A stretch of 64,000 nt of DNA from Nitrosomonas sp. HPC101. Lineage in GTDB: Bacteria; Pseudomonadota; Gammaproteobacteria; Burkholderiales; Nitrosomonadaceae. Numbering within the stretch: position 1 is the stretch's first letter; each line of letters starts with the position of its first letter. The stretch covers positions 124,001 to 188,000 of the forward strand of contig NZ_QRCC01000008.1 of NCBI RefSeq assembly GCF_009833125.1, in the 5' to 3' direction. Shown here piece after piece: positions 9,645-17,628 of the stretch. The notes beneath the pieces were generated by a model. It was not told where the DNA came from. It saw only the letters and a program-made list of their open reading frames with translations, and did no database searches. The translations under genes were made by a program, and so were the position numbers.

Positions 9645-9814
9645 CTTGTTGCCCATACTAGGGAAAACCAATAGGTAACAATGGGTACAAGGACGACAGA
9701 GTACCAATAGAGGAATTTGCGAAACTTGGGATTAGCTTTGAATTCTCGACATATTGAGTACCAAGCCCACACACCTAGCGCCCAAAAGATAATAGTCGCG
9801 AGTGGATTAAACAT
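9635..9814 (-). CDS. Small two-span membrane protein (59 aa), unknown
   Basis: The ATG at 9814 lies 5 bp after the trbL stop and encodes 59 residues. There are two hydrophobic stretches (PLATIIFWALGVWAWYS and YWYSVVLVPIVTYWFSLVW) around a basic loop (REFKANPKFRKF). Its end overlaps the integrase start by 10 bp, so trbL, this gene and int look translationally linked. I do not recognise the family. Position next to trbL suggests a conjugation accessory role such as surface exclusion, but nothing in the sequence proves it. Confidence 0.6.
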   Translation of the reverse strand: MFNPLATIIFWALGVWAWYSICREFKANPKFRKFLYWYSVVLVPIVTYWFSLVWATRWQ

Positions 9815-9819
9815 TTTTC

Positions 9820-10974
9820 TTACTTCGTGATCGAACCGGTTCCACGGCCGACAGAGCTACCAGATTGAAAGCCCGCACGAGTAGCACTGACAACAGAACG
9901 ATGGCTCATGGCAGCACGGGCACCGCCGCCAATTTGCAACATGGTATTTATCCCTGCCATAGCGTACTTCATGGCTGGAGAAGAATCCATCGCTTGACCT
10001 ACCCCTGTCCGGGCTGCTGCGGCGCCTGCTCTACCGGCCAAGTTACCTGCGCCGGCACCGGCTACTTTTCCAACCGTTGATAACGCAGCCCCGGCAGGGT
10101 TGATTGACCAGCGGGCAGCCTGTGCCAGGGAAGCGATTTGCAGCGCAATCCCGCCCGACAGATCGGCCCCGATCGCCGCACCTTTCATGGTCAGGATTAT
10201 AAGAATCGTTGAAGACACGACAGCAGCTAAGGTGGTGCCAATGTAGTCAATGGTTTCAGCTGGTGTCGTAAGCAGTGCATCAGCATAGTTACTGACAACC
10301 TGCATTCCCAATCCCACGATAGCGGTGATGGCAACCGCCGTGAAAATGTACTTGAGAATGCTACTTAACCAGGTATTAAAAAATTGAGCCGTACCCTGGA
10401 ATGACAAGCAGGCGATAAATAGCGGGCCAAGTGCAAACATAATCGCCAGCGAGAAGTCGATGATGATCATGTTGATAGCCGCAACTATGGTGTAAAGGAC
10501 AATGAACCCTACCGTGAATGCCCCGCCGATGATGGCGGGAAGGCCCGTGAAGTCCGAGCCACCTAAGCGAATCACAAGATGATCCAAGCCATAATCAAGT
10601 ATATTTTTATAGGCTTTGCTTGCATTAAAAAGAACCTTATCCAGTTGAGCGTAAATGTTCGCTTCCGTTCCGCTGAAAAGAACGGTTAACCCGTCGCGCA
10701 ACTCATACGCCATTGCCATGATATTGCTTGCATAGGTTCCGGCAGCCAAGCAAAGAGAGAAGATCAAGAAGGCTCGCAGGGAATTAAAAAACACGTCAAG
10801 TAAATGATTCTGTCCGCCTATCCCCCGTACGATCTTATATCCCTGCCACATGATAGAAATGGTAAGACCCAACACCAAGGCTGGCGTCACCCATGTGATG
10901 ATCATGTTCGGTACATCGCTCCAAGATTTCGTCAAGTCTAGTATCTGGGTGGCTTGCCTCTCGATGATTCCCAT
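9820..10974 (-). CDS. trbL: TrbL/VirB6-type conjugal transfer membrane protein
   Basis: 384 residues from the ATG at 10974, preceded by GAGGGA; the frame is open farther upstream but lacks a site there. The N-terminal two thirds has about six membrane segments with the VirB6-like core AAINMIIIDFSLAIMFALGP. The tail is rich in Gly/Ala/Ser and likely flexible and periplasmic or cytosolic. VirB6/TrbL proteins form the inner-membrane channel base of type IV secretion systems. The rest of the transfer system is not in this window, so this is a leftover or part of a minimal set. It lies in a run repA - lipoprotein - trbL - small orf - int. Confidence 0.83.
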   Translation of the reverse strand: MGIIERQATQILDLTKSWSDVPNMIITWVTPALVLGLTISIMWQGYKIVRGIGGQNHLLDVFFNSLRAFLIFSLCLAAGTYASNIMAMAYELRDGLTVLFSGTEANIYAQLDKVLFNASKAYKNILDYGLDHLVIRLGGSDFTGLPAIIGGAFTVGFIVLYTIVAAINMIIIDFSLAIMFALGPLFIACLSFQGTAQFFNTWLSSILKYIFTAVAITAIVGLGMQVVSNYADALLTTPAETIDYIGTTLAAVVSSTILIILTMKGAAIGADLSGGIALQIASLAQAARWSINPAGAALSTVGKVAGAGAGNLAGRAGAAAARTGVGQAMDSSPAMKYAMAGINTMLQIGGGARAAMSHRSVVSATRAGFQSGSSVGRGTGSITK

Positions 10975-10987
10975 GATTGTTTCCCTC

Positions 10988-11176
10988 TTATTCTGTTGTT
11001 GCCTTTTTGGTCGGTTTGGGCTGTAGACCATCGGCTTGCAAAATAGGATTGGCCGTGTTTTCTCGCAATGCCTTCATGCCTTCCTCGTGGCCAGAAGTGG
11101 CATCATCACAACCGGCTAGCATGAAGGTTGCCCCAAAGATACACATAAAAACGGCAGTGTGAATTAGATTTTTCAT
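10988..11176 (-). CDS. Small lipoprotein, entry-exclusion-like (TrbK/EexN type)
   Basis: 62 residues with a signal peptide ending in the lipobox LAGC (Cys near residue 23) and a short charged tail. Small lipoproteins next to trbL/virB6 in plasmids are often entry-exclusion proteins that block redundant conjugation. The match here is by size, lipobox and position only. The start overlaps the repA stop in ATGA, so it is co-translated with the initiator gene. Confidence 0.6.
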   Translation of the reverse strand: MKNLIHTAVFMCIFGATFMLAGCDDATSGHEEGMKALRENTANPILQADGLQPKPTKKATTE

Positions 11177-12162
11177 CTTATAGTTCCTCTTTTATGAGTG
11201 TTGAAAGAATCGGCATTGTGTTGATGGTTTGCGGCGACACGCATTTTATTGACATGCTTAACTTGGCTATCAGAGCGGGTCCCAACAATATAAACTAGGT
11301 CGGAAGGTGTGATTTGCCAACCCTTGATGCAATTAACTGCAAACAGATCATCTAACGCGACCTTAAGCATTTTCCGGAAGTTTCGTAACTGTTTTGTGTC
11401 GCTACCGCATAGTTTCCGCAGAGTTTCCACTTTGTACGGGTAAGCCAAGGCGTGACTGGCGTAAAAACCATGCAGCCACTTAGCTAGGTTGCTCTTTAAG
11501 GCTTGGCGTTGCACCCAATCGATGTGTGTGAACCCGTCATCATAGAGATGAAGAAGTTTTTCATTAAGTATGACAACATACTGCTGAGTGACTTCATTAC
11601 GGTATGCTGCGCCTACCAGTTGCCCGCTAAATGTCTTTCTTTCCCTCTTCCAGCTAATTTCAACGACTCCGCCTTGCAAACGGGCAATCTCATCCTTCAA
11701 TTGCTCGTGTTGCGTTTTTCCGGTGTCCCTTCCCAGAGCCTTTAGTAGGGAGTACGCGCTAAATTCCACTTTGCCGCCAAGCGGCTGTAATCTGCCCAAG
11801 TGTAAAAGCATTTCCCATACACCAAGGTCAGTCTGGTTAAACCGTTCCCCCTTGAAGCGCAGTTCAATATCGGCTGTGCTGGCCAGCAGCTCACGACCTT
11901 TAAATACCTGACGGTTTTTGCTGATGGTGAATAACGCGGTACGTAGTAAAGCGTTCGGTACACCTCTAACCACTTCGGGCCAAGGTGGCAATTGCGCCAT
12001 GGCCTGCTGCACAGAGCTGCCGTTCCCTTGTTGGCGCTGCATGGCCTTTTTTTGTACAGCAAGTATACGCGACAGGATGTCGCTTGAAGTTTTTTGCAGC
12101 TCATCAACAGCCAACTTAGCCATCGGCTGCGCACTGTTCATAAGAGCTGCTGAACGATGCAT
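11173..12162 (-). CDS. Plasmid replication initiator, TrfA family
   Basis: 329 residues resembling TrfA of broad-host-range plasmids. Recognisable parts are the central RGVPNALLRTALFTISK and the paired winged-helix portion with FNQTDLGVWEMLLHLGR and LAKWLHGFYASHALAYPY. TrfA-like proteins bind iterons and load host DnaB at the plasmid origin. Three iteron-like repeats with DnaA boxes lie 1.1 kb away (13263-13616). The gene starts at ATG 12162 just after a small HTH gene on the same strand. An initiator inside a chromosomal island means the excised form may replicate. Confidence 0.85.
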   Translation of the reverse strand: MHRSAALMNSAQPMAKLAVDELQKTSSDILSRILAVQKKAMQRQQGNGSSVQQAMAQLPPWPEVVRGVPNALLRTALFTISKNRQVFKGRELLASTADIELRFKGERFNQTDLGVWEMLLHLGRLQPLGGKVEFSAYSLLKALGRDTGKTQHEQLKDEIARLQGGVVEISWKRERKTFSGQLVGAAYRNEVTQQYVVILNEKLLHLYDDGFTHIDWVQRQALKSNLAKWLHGFYASHALAYPYKVETLRKLCGSDTKQLRNFRKMLKVALDDLFAVNCIKGWQITPSDLVYIVGTRSDSQVKHVNKMRVAANHQHNADSFNTHKRGTIR

Positions 12163-12167
12163 GACGC

Positions 12168-12407
12168 TTAATTCGAATAAGCGTCTAAGTACTGCTTACC
12201 CATTTGCATGCGAACAGCTTCTACGTTCACAAAGACACGCTTGCCTATCTTGGTGGTAGGCCAATAGCCACGCTTATACTGGGCATGGAACACCGAGAAC
12301 GGTAAGCCGATTGTATGTGCAAATGCTTCCATAGTCATGATAGGCATGGCCGTATTGGCCAGATGTCCATTAATAGTTTCCTTTTCAATCCCGCCTGGAA
12401 CACTCAT
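12168..12407 (-). CDS. Small DNA-binding protein, excisionase/AlpA-like
   Basis: 79 residues from the ATG at 12407; a TTG at 12422 is also open. The segment MTMEAFAHTIGLPFSVFHAQ followed by GYWPTTKIGKRVFVNVEAV has the helix-turn-helix plus wing pattern of MerR-like excisionases, where the final strand reads a target helix. It is the first gene of the leftward plasmid operon, divergent from the 12500 regulator. A role in excision or in control of repA is inferred. Confidence 0.6.
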   Translation of the reverse strand: MSVPGGIEKETINGHLANTAMPIMTMEAFAHTIGLPFSVFHAQYKRGYWPTTKIGKRVFVNVEAVRMQMGKQYLDAYSN

Positions 12408-12438
12408 AATTACCCTGTTCAATTACGTCTACAGTATC

Positions 12439-12465
12439 ATGGAATATATCCATATTATATTGGAT
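12439..12465. promoter_or_regulatory. Overlapping dyads in the divergent control region
   Basis: The 92 bp between the divergent genes hold two small inverted repeats: ATGGA/TCCAT (12439-12443 and 12449-12453) and ATCCA/TGGAT (12448-12452 and 12461-12465). A possible -10 TACTAT lies at 12474-12479 before the rightward gene. They could be operator sites for one of the two flanking regulators. Confidence 0.4.
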
Positions 12466-12499
12466 TTTATCAATACTATAGCAAGAGTCAAGAGGAAAT

Positions 12500-13219
12500 A
12501 TGGCCAAAGATGTTCAAACCCTGGAAGATCGTTTGAGACTGTTGATCACGACTGTCACTTCTGCGGAGCGCAAATGGAAGGACATGGAACGTGCTACAGG
12601 GATACCCGCTACCAGTTGGGTTGATTTCTATCGTGGAAAGAAACGTGCTACTGCTGAAACGATTGAGGCAGTTAGCCGGGTATGGCCACAGTATTCGTTT
12701 TGGCTTTCGACAGGAATTACTGATCCACAGTATGGGCATGTCTCACCGCTTCCACATACAGACAAAGAGGTGCCTAGTGCGACACGTTATTTCATTGCGT
12801 TATTAGAAGAAAAAAGAGTTCGCGAAAAATTTGCAAATCGGTGGCTACAGGAGGATTTGGGAGAAGATTTTACCTTGCAGTGGTTTGGCACCGAGGCGTA
12901 CATAATGGTCCGGAATATTGAGATATTGGATCCACGCAGCGAATCAGAAGTGCTTCAGGCAACCCGGGAAACTCGGCATACCAAGCATTTGCGTAGAGTT
13001 GAAATTATGGCTCTTGACGCGATGCCTGCTCTCGACTATGAGCAGACTGAAAAGTTTCTGCCTGTGCTTAAAGCCCTATTGCAGGGTCTTACAGATACCT
13101 CACTTGGAAAAGAGAACAAGCTAACTCTAGGGCGTATTAACAAAATAATAGATGATATGTCCATTCGCGTAAAACGGTATAACGAACGGAAAAAGGAACA
13201 GAGCAATCGCAATCAATAA
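12500..13219 (+). CDS. HTH regulator of the plasmid/ICE module
   Basis: 239 residues. The N-terminal 80 residues form an XRE-like helix-turn-helix (WKDMERATGIPATSWVDFY) followed by RATAETIEAVSRVWPQYSFW, a pattern seen in regulators of proteobacterial plasmids and ICEs. The rest is charged and helical with no domain I can name. It is divergent from the repA operon and directly precedes the origin-like region, so it may control replication or excision genes. Start ATG follows AGAGGA closely. Confidence 0.6.
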   Translation: MAKDVQTLEDRLRLLITTVTSAERKWKDMERATGIPATSWVDFYRGKKRATAETIEAVSRVWPQYSFWLSTGITDPQYGHVSPLPHTDKEVPSATRYFIALLEEKRVREKFANRWLQEDLGEDFTLQWFGTEAYIMVRNIEILDPRSESEVLQATRETRHTKHLRRVEIMALDAMPALDYEQTEKFLPVLKALLQGLTDTSLGKENKLTLGRINKIIDDMSIRVKRYNERKKEQSNRNQ

Positions 13220-13704
13220 GGCAACAAGAGGAAGTTTGGGAGGCCGGAGCGGATGCGCTCACACGGCATTTCAAGTGCACTGATACGGCATTTCAGATGC
13301 ACTGATACGGCATTTCAGATGCGGTGTCTATTTTTTAATCAATCTGAAAAACCGCACACACACTGAATCTTTATGTTTTTATCCACAGATTTTGTGCCGT
13401 GCTAATAGTCTTTTAATACTTATTTAATCCGCGCGCGAAACTACTTTGTAGGCAAATCTCGCAGTTCGCGGCCCAGTATGGGGCACCTCTGCGGGTGCGC
13501 CCGACACGGCTACACTGAGGAGAGGGCTGTAGGATTGAAAAAAATCAGTAGCTTATGAATGAATATGTATGCATCTGCTACATATCCACAAGAACCATGA
13601 ATATTTCTGTGGATAACCCGCTTAAGGCACTGGTGTTGCAGGAAGAGATAGGGATGATTAATAATTGATCACCGCATTGATCTTTTTTAAGTGACTGAAG
13701 AATC
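13220..13704. other. Probable replication origin region (oriV)
   Basis: This 485-bp gene-free stretch has three iterons at 13263-13322 and AT-rich tracts (13329-13341 and 13409-13427). DnaA boxes matching TTATCCACA lie at 13379-13387 (plus strand) and 13608-13616 (minus strand), with a near match at 13582-13590. Together with the TrfA-like gene this is the layout of an iteron plasmid origin. The tail (13640-13704) leads into umuD; I saw no clear LexA box there. Confidence 0.72.
13263..13322 (+). repeat. Three iterons, 22-bp period
   Basis: The unit ACGGCATTTCAGATGC occurs at 13285-13300 and 13307-13322, and as ACGGCATTTCAAGTGC at 13263-13278. Units are exactly 22 bp apart, about two helical turns, as in iteron origins bound by TrfA/RepA-type initiators. 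Confidence 0.8.
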
Positions 13705-14136
13705 TTGTTAATCCTAGACTATAACCGTCCCACTCCTGTTCAGGTCGGCGAGCCAATATTGATTCCCCTGTACTCGGGTGTTCGTGCTGGATTTCCGAGT
13801 CCAGCAGAAGATTTTCTACTCAAACGCATTGATCTGAGCGATGAGCTGATTAAACACCCGGAGGCAACGTTCCTCATGCGTATCAAAGGGCATTCAATGG
13901 CGGCTGCCGGTATCGACGATGGCGATATTGTGGTTGTCGATAAGTCGGTTAAGCCGGAGCATGGGAAAATCGTGATTGCCTGTGTGGATGGAGAATTTAC
14001 CTGCAAACGGCTGTATATGATGGCTGGAATAACCAAGTTGCAAGCAGTCAATCCAGATTTTAAAGATATTCTTTTCAAGGACGGCCAGACCCTGGAAGTA
14101 TGGGGAGTAGTGACTTCCTGTATTAAACAGTTCTGA
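13705..14136 (+). CDS. umuD: UmuD-type subunit of DNA polymerase V (S24 peptidase fold)
   Basis: 143 residues. The autocleavage site Ala28-Gly29 lies in RAGFPSPAEDF, the catalytic Ser64 is in GHSMAAAG and Lys101 in FTCKRL, all as in UmuD. After self-cleavage on RecA filaments the C-terminal part joins UmuC for error-prone lesion bypass. The frame begins at TTG 13705; no ATG gives a better start. It heads umuD - orf117 - umuC, but umuC is broken, so no polymerase V can be made from this operon. Confidence 0.9.
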   Translation: MLILDYNRPTPVQVGEPILIPLYSGVRAGFPSPAEDFLLKRIDLSDELIKHPEATFLMRIKGHSMAAAGIDDGDIVVVDKSVKPEHGKIVIACVDGEFTCKRLYMMAGITKLQAVNPDFKDILFKDGQTLEVWGVVTSCIKQF

Positions 14137-14187
14137 ATCGTTTATTTAAATCATTATTTTCGTTACTACATAACAACAGGAATCGAC

Positions 14188-14541
14188 ATGAACAGAGCAT
14201 CTCGGTGGATTACCTACTACGGAATCAAACCTCAACTGCCACAAGCAGCACCGATTTCACTGTTTGCGCAAGATCAGGAAGACGAATTGTTTCTTGGCCC
14301 ACACGTTCGTCTTTGCGGATTCTCCGGAATGGCGCACATTGAATCATCTACCTTAGCATATCGGTATGCAGAAGCTTGTACTCCATTTTTACAGAAACGC
14401 TACGGCAATGAAACCAAGTTAGAGGTTGTCATTTGGGAATCAGTAGAAGATAAGAAATTAGCAGGCAGGATAGAGAAAGATTCAGAGATAATCCGCAAGC
14501 GTCTTGTGGCTGGAAATTTCTCTCCTAACAAAGCTCTATAG
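14188..14541 (+). CDS. Unknown protein between umuD and umuC (117 aa)
   Basis: The gene is framed by umuD (52 bp upstream) and umuC (19 bp downstream), so it belongs to the same operon. The product is soluble, with a motif-like stretch FLGPHVRLCGFSGMAHIESS and a basic C-terminus. I do not recognise a family. The early segment WITYYGIKPQLPQAA is compatible with a small regulator or accessory subunit of the mutagenesis operon, but no function can be assigned. Confidence 0.65.
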   Translation: MNRASRWITYYGIKPQLPQAAPISLFAQDQEDELFLGPHVRLCGFSGMAHIESSTLAYRYAEACTPFLQKRYGNETKLEVVIWESVEDKKLAGRIEKDSEIIRKRLVAGNFSPNKAL

Positions 14542-14559
14542 TCTAAGCTCTCATACGTC

Positions 14560-14667
14560 ATGAAGGTATTTGCCCTGATTGATGGCAACAATTTCTACTG
14601 CTCATGCGAGCGGGTATTCCAACCAAGCTTGCAGAAAGTACCGCTGATAGTTCTTTCTAATAATGAT
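14560..14667 (+). pseudogene. umuC: umuC, 5' fragment (interrupted)
   Basis: The first 36 codons of a Y-family polymerase: [20 protein letters not shown], then VLSNND. In UmuC the next residues are Gly-Cys-x-Ile-Ala-Arg; here the frame leaves umuC after NND and stops at 14688 inside foreign DNA. The missing continuation (NNDGCAIAR) is found at 22209. This fixes the insertion point of the triple-recombinase element to the codons for Asn-Asn-Asp. Confidence 0.92.
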
Positions 14668-14733
14668 CTGTATGCCCAACTTTGTTAGTAACATGAAGAC
14701 TATCTGATCTGCATTTTATATTGGGATTTATTA

Positions 14734-14766
14734 CCTCTTTGAGAACAGCTGATTACCTCAAAGAGG
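14734..14766. repeat. Inverted repeat near the left end of the element
   Basis: CCTCTTTGAG (14734-14743) and CTCAAAGAGG (14757-14766) form a perfect 10-bp dyad with a 13-nt spacer, 67 bp inside the junction and upstream of the first recombinase gene. It may be a recombinase-binding site or an operator. Confidence 0.5.
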
Positions 14767-14832
14767 GTCACTTATTCCATCTTTACAGTCTTAGCTTTAG
14801 ACAACGGCTAAATGGTTTGGGGAGAGGAACAG

Positions 14833-16005
14833 ATGAGGCTTGTGTTAGCCACTGCCGATCTTGTGGTTGAAGGCCGATCGTTTGAGGGTTTTCCTTTACT
14901 GCTGAACAATGACGGCTGGCCCCTTGAACCAGCACAATCTTTTTTGTGGCACACGTTGGTCACCAACGGTGGTATCGAGAGTAAGCTGACTTGGGAGGCA
15001 TATGGCCGCAGATTATATGACTATTTTTCATTCTTAACTGCCAATGGTTTGGTCTGGAATGAAGCACAGAAATCCATTGGGTTGAGTGTAGTGGCAAAAT
15101 ATCGGGACTGGTCACTTGGCGAATTAGGCTTGAATCCCAGCACCGTGAACAGACGCTTGAATCTGGTCGTGCGGTTTTACGATTGGTGCAAACGCCAAGG
15201 GCACATTTCTCACCTTCCATTCAGTATGCGTAATGTTCGGTTGTTACCACATCAAGGCTTTCTTGCCCACGTGAATCGCTTAGGTTGTGTAGTTTCAAAG
15301 CCGACAGTCATAGCCCGCGAACATAAACCAACGCTTAAATTTTTGATCAAAGAGCAAGTCAGACTGTGCCTTGGTGCTAAGCTTGATCCAAGTCATGCGC
15401 TTTTACTCAATTTGATGGTCCGAACCGGAATGCGGTCGTGCGAGGCGCGTACCTTTCCACTCACATACGTCTTCAATCCAAGAACACGAAAGGGGCTGAT
15501 GCCTGGTCAGATGATCCGCGTCAATCTTGAACCAACCGACATGCACATCAAATACGGAAAACCAAGAAGCGTGGATGTACCGTGGTCGCTCATGGAGGAC
15601 ATGTGGATCTATTCGTTGCACCAGCGAGAAATTCGGCGAAAACGATCAGGATTGGCTCCTTGTGCGCTTGTTCTGACAACGCTTGGAACCGAGTTCTCAA
15701 AAGGCGCTGTCGTGGATGCGATGAAAGCCATTGAGAAAAAGGTGGGATTTCCGGTGCGAGCTCACATGTTGCGGCATAGCTATGGTACTTACACGTTATC
15801 TGCACTACGCAAAAATATATCTTTCGAAGGTGAGCCGCTGTTGTATGTCCGTGACCGAATGGGACATTTAAGCGTACAAACCACTGCGATTTACCTACAT
15901 CTGATCAATCAGTTGGATGCACAGCTCGTATTAGCACACGAGGATGAAATAGACATGTTGTTCACGCGGGGCAGCAACGGCTCAATCGATACAGGGGGCG
16001 ATTGA
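14833..16005 (+). CDS. Tyrosine recombinase 1 of the umuC element (TnpA-like)
   Basis: 390 residues from the ATG at 14833, chosen because GGGGAGAGG lies just upstream; an ATG at 14812 is in frame but has no site. Catalytic residues are visible as Arg in GMRSCEARTFP, HxxR in HMLRHSYG and Tyr in TTAIYLHL. The N-terminal SAM-like domain includes TWEAYGRRLYDYFSFL. The stop overlaps the next start (TGATG), so the recombinases are made in fixed proportion. It likely acts with the next two enzymes on the element ends. Confidence 0.88.
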   Translation: MRLVLATADLVVEGRSFEGFPLLLNNDGWPLEPAQSFLWHTLVTNGGIESKLTWEAYGRRLYDYFSFLTANGLVWNEAQKSIGLSVVAKYRDWSLGELGLNPSTVNRRLNLVVRFYDWCKRQGHISHLPFSMRNVRLLPHQGFLAHVNRLGCVVSKPTVIAREHKPTLKFLIKEQVRLCLGAKLDPSHALLLNLMVRTGMRSCEARTFPLTYVFNPRTRKGLMPGQMIRVNLEPTDMHIKYGKPRSVDVPWSLMEDMWIYSLHQREIRRKRSGLAPCALVLTTLGTEFSKGAVVDAMKAIEKKVGFPVRAHMLRHSYGTYTLSALRKNISFEGEPLLYVRDRMGHLSVQTTAIYLHLINQLDAQLVLAHEDEIDMLFTRGSNGSIDTGGD

Positions 16006-17618
16006 TGGTTCGCATCAAAGATTATAAGACCAAGATACTTGATATCCCAACCGACCATGCGGCTCATTCAGAATCTATCAACGCATTAATTGCATTACCA
16101 GCAAACCCCCGCAACCATAATTTGATTGACTTGAGGCCATGGCTGGGGCGTGGCTTTGACGAATGGATTTGGGCAGTCACCACAGTATTGAAGGCGCGGC
16201 TCCACAGTGGGAATTTCTCCACCGCAACTATCGTGAGTTTCGCATCCAATGGGGTTAAGGTATTCCTGCCATATCTTACAGAAAACCAGGGAGACACGAT
16301 GCCCGCGCGACCCTCTGACGTAAGAATGGCCGATGTCTCGCGTTACATTGCTTGGCTAAAGCTCAAATATCCAAATGGATCCACAGCCAAGAACTATTAC
16401 TCCGCCTTCAAGGCGATTCTGGTTGGCCTGATGGATTATGGCTTTATCAACCAACACCCAGAAGTCTTGCTACCGAGCAACCCTTTTCCCAGGAATAGAG
16501 CGGTGACAAAAGGCGAGACCCCGTTAAGCCAAGCTGAAATGCAGCGATTGGCTATGGCACTTAAAACTGATCTTATTGCTATCCATCATGGACGATTCGT
16601 TGGATTGGAGTCGGAGGCCATTGTGGTTCTCATGCTCATCATTGGCATGCGTTCTGGCATCAATGTCACGCCACTTTTGGAAATGGAGCGGGACTGTTTG
16701 AGGCCACATCCCTTCATGCCTAACCTCATGCTGGTAAAAACCTTCAAACGCCGAGGAAGAGGTGCGCAGTCTACTTCATTGAGGCAGACCCACATCCACG
16801 ATCACGCAGCATCTATTCCGTTGGATGGTGTTGCTGTTCTCAGGAAAGCCTTGGAAATAACTCAGACTCTGCTGCCAAGTGCGCCAGAAATCATCAGAAA
16901 TCGTGTCTGGCTTTACCGCTCTTCGCAACGTGGACAAAGCAAGGGGCAGATACTTTGTTTGAATATGGGTAGTGTATCCGAACTCACTAGAGCAATCGTC
17001 AAACGCCATGGATTGATGGCTGATAATGGTTCTGTTTTGCGGATAACTCTTGGGCGCTTGCGCAAAACTATGGAAAACCGTCTCTGGAAGCTCAGTGATG
17101 GCGATTTGCTTACGGTGTCCTCAATGATGGGACATTCCCCACAGATTGCAGACAACCACTATTTACACCTTGATGAACGAACCAAAGCAGAGGGTGCGAG
17201 ATTCATCGGTGAAGTATTTCCACACAAGCTGAGAGGGCAACAATTTGTACCAACACCAACAGGTAGTTGCAAAGACAGTTTGCAAGGTGCTCTCGCTCCC
17301 AAAGATGGTTCAACACACTGTGCAGAGTTCACGCATTGCTTAGGTTGTCCAAGCTATGCCATTGTGGGAACAGTCCAGGATTTACACCGACTGTTTAGTT
17401 TCCAGCGTTTCCTGATATCGGAAGTGAATTACTATGCCACGGGAGAGTGGCAAGAATGGCAAGGCCACCATCACGACCTCATTGCGCAAATCGACAGAAT
17501 TGCAATCGAGAACTTCTTGCCTGCGATAGTGGAACAAGCCAAGGCACAGGCCACTAGTACCCCGCATCCATTCTGGGCAATACGCATGCGCCAGTTGCAA
17601 CTGAATAGAGCTGAGTAG
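16005..17618 (+). CDS. Tyrosine recombinase 2 of the umuC element (TnpB-like)
   Basis: 537 residues starting at the ATG that overlaps the previous stop. The catalytic core is recognisable by Arg in IIGMRSGINVTPLLE, RLRKT in the HxxR position and GHSPQIADNHYLHL with the Tyr nucleophile. The usual first His of HxxR is Gly here, a substitution tolerated in some large recombinases. The C-terminal Cys/His segment (CAEFTHCLGCPS) suggests a zinc-binding addition. It is the middle gene of the trio. Confidence 0.85.
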   Translation: MVRIKDYKTKILDIPTDHAAHSESINALIALPANPRNHNLIDLRPWLGRGFDEWIWAVTTVLKARLHSGNFSTATIVSFASNGVKVFLPYLTENQGDTMPARPSDVRMADVSRYIAWLKLKYPNGSTAKNYYSAFKAILVGLMDYGFINQHPEVLLPSNPFPRNRAVTKGETPLSQAEMQRLAMALKTDLIAIHHGRFVGLESEAIVVLMLIIGMRSGINVTPLLEMERDCLRPHPFMPNLMLVKTFKRRGRGAQSTSLRQTHIHDHAASIPLDGVAVLRKALEITQTLLPSAPEIIRNRVWLYRSSQRGQSKGQILCLNMGSVSELTRAIVKRHGLMADNGSVLRITLGRLRKTMENRLWKLSDGDLLTVSSMMGHSPQIADNHYLHLDERTKAEGARFIGEVFPHKLRGQQFVPTPTGSCKDSLQGALAPKDGSTHCAEFTHCLGCPSYAIVGTVQDLHRLFSFQRFLISEVNYYATGEWQEWQGHHHDLIAQIDRIAIENFLPAIVEQAKAQATSTPHPFWAIRMRQLQLNRAE

Positions 17619-17628
17619 GGAGACAGCC

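Noticed and set aside
13240-13330. CRISPR array
   Set aside because: The three repeats are 16-22 bp in direct abutment without unique spacers, and no cas genes are present; iterons fit better.
13600-13704. LexA (SOS) box upstream of umuD
   Set aside because: No CTGT-N8-ACAG-like palindrome is visible; the CTGTGGATAA at 13607-13616 is a DnaA box.
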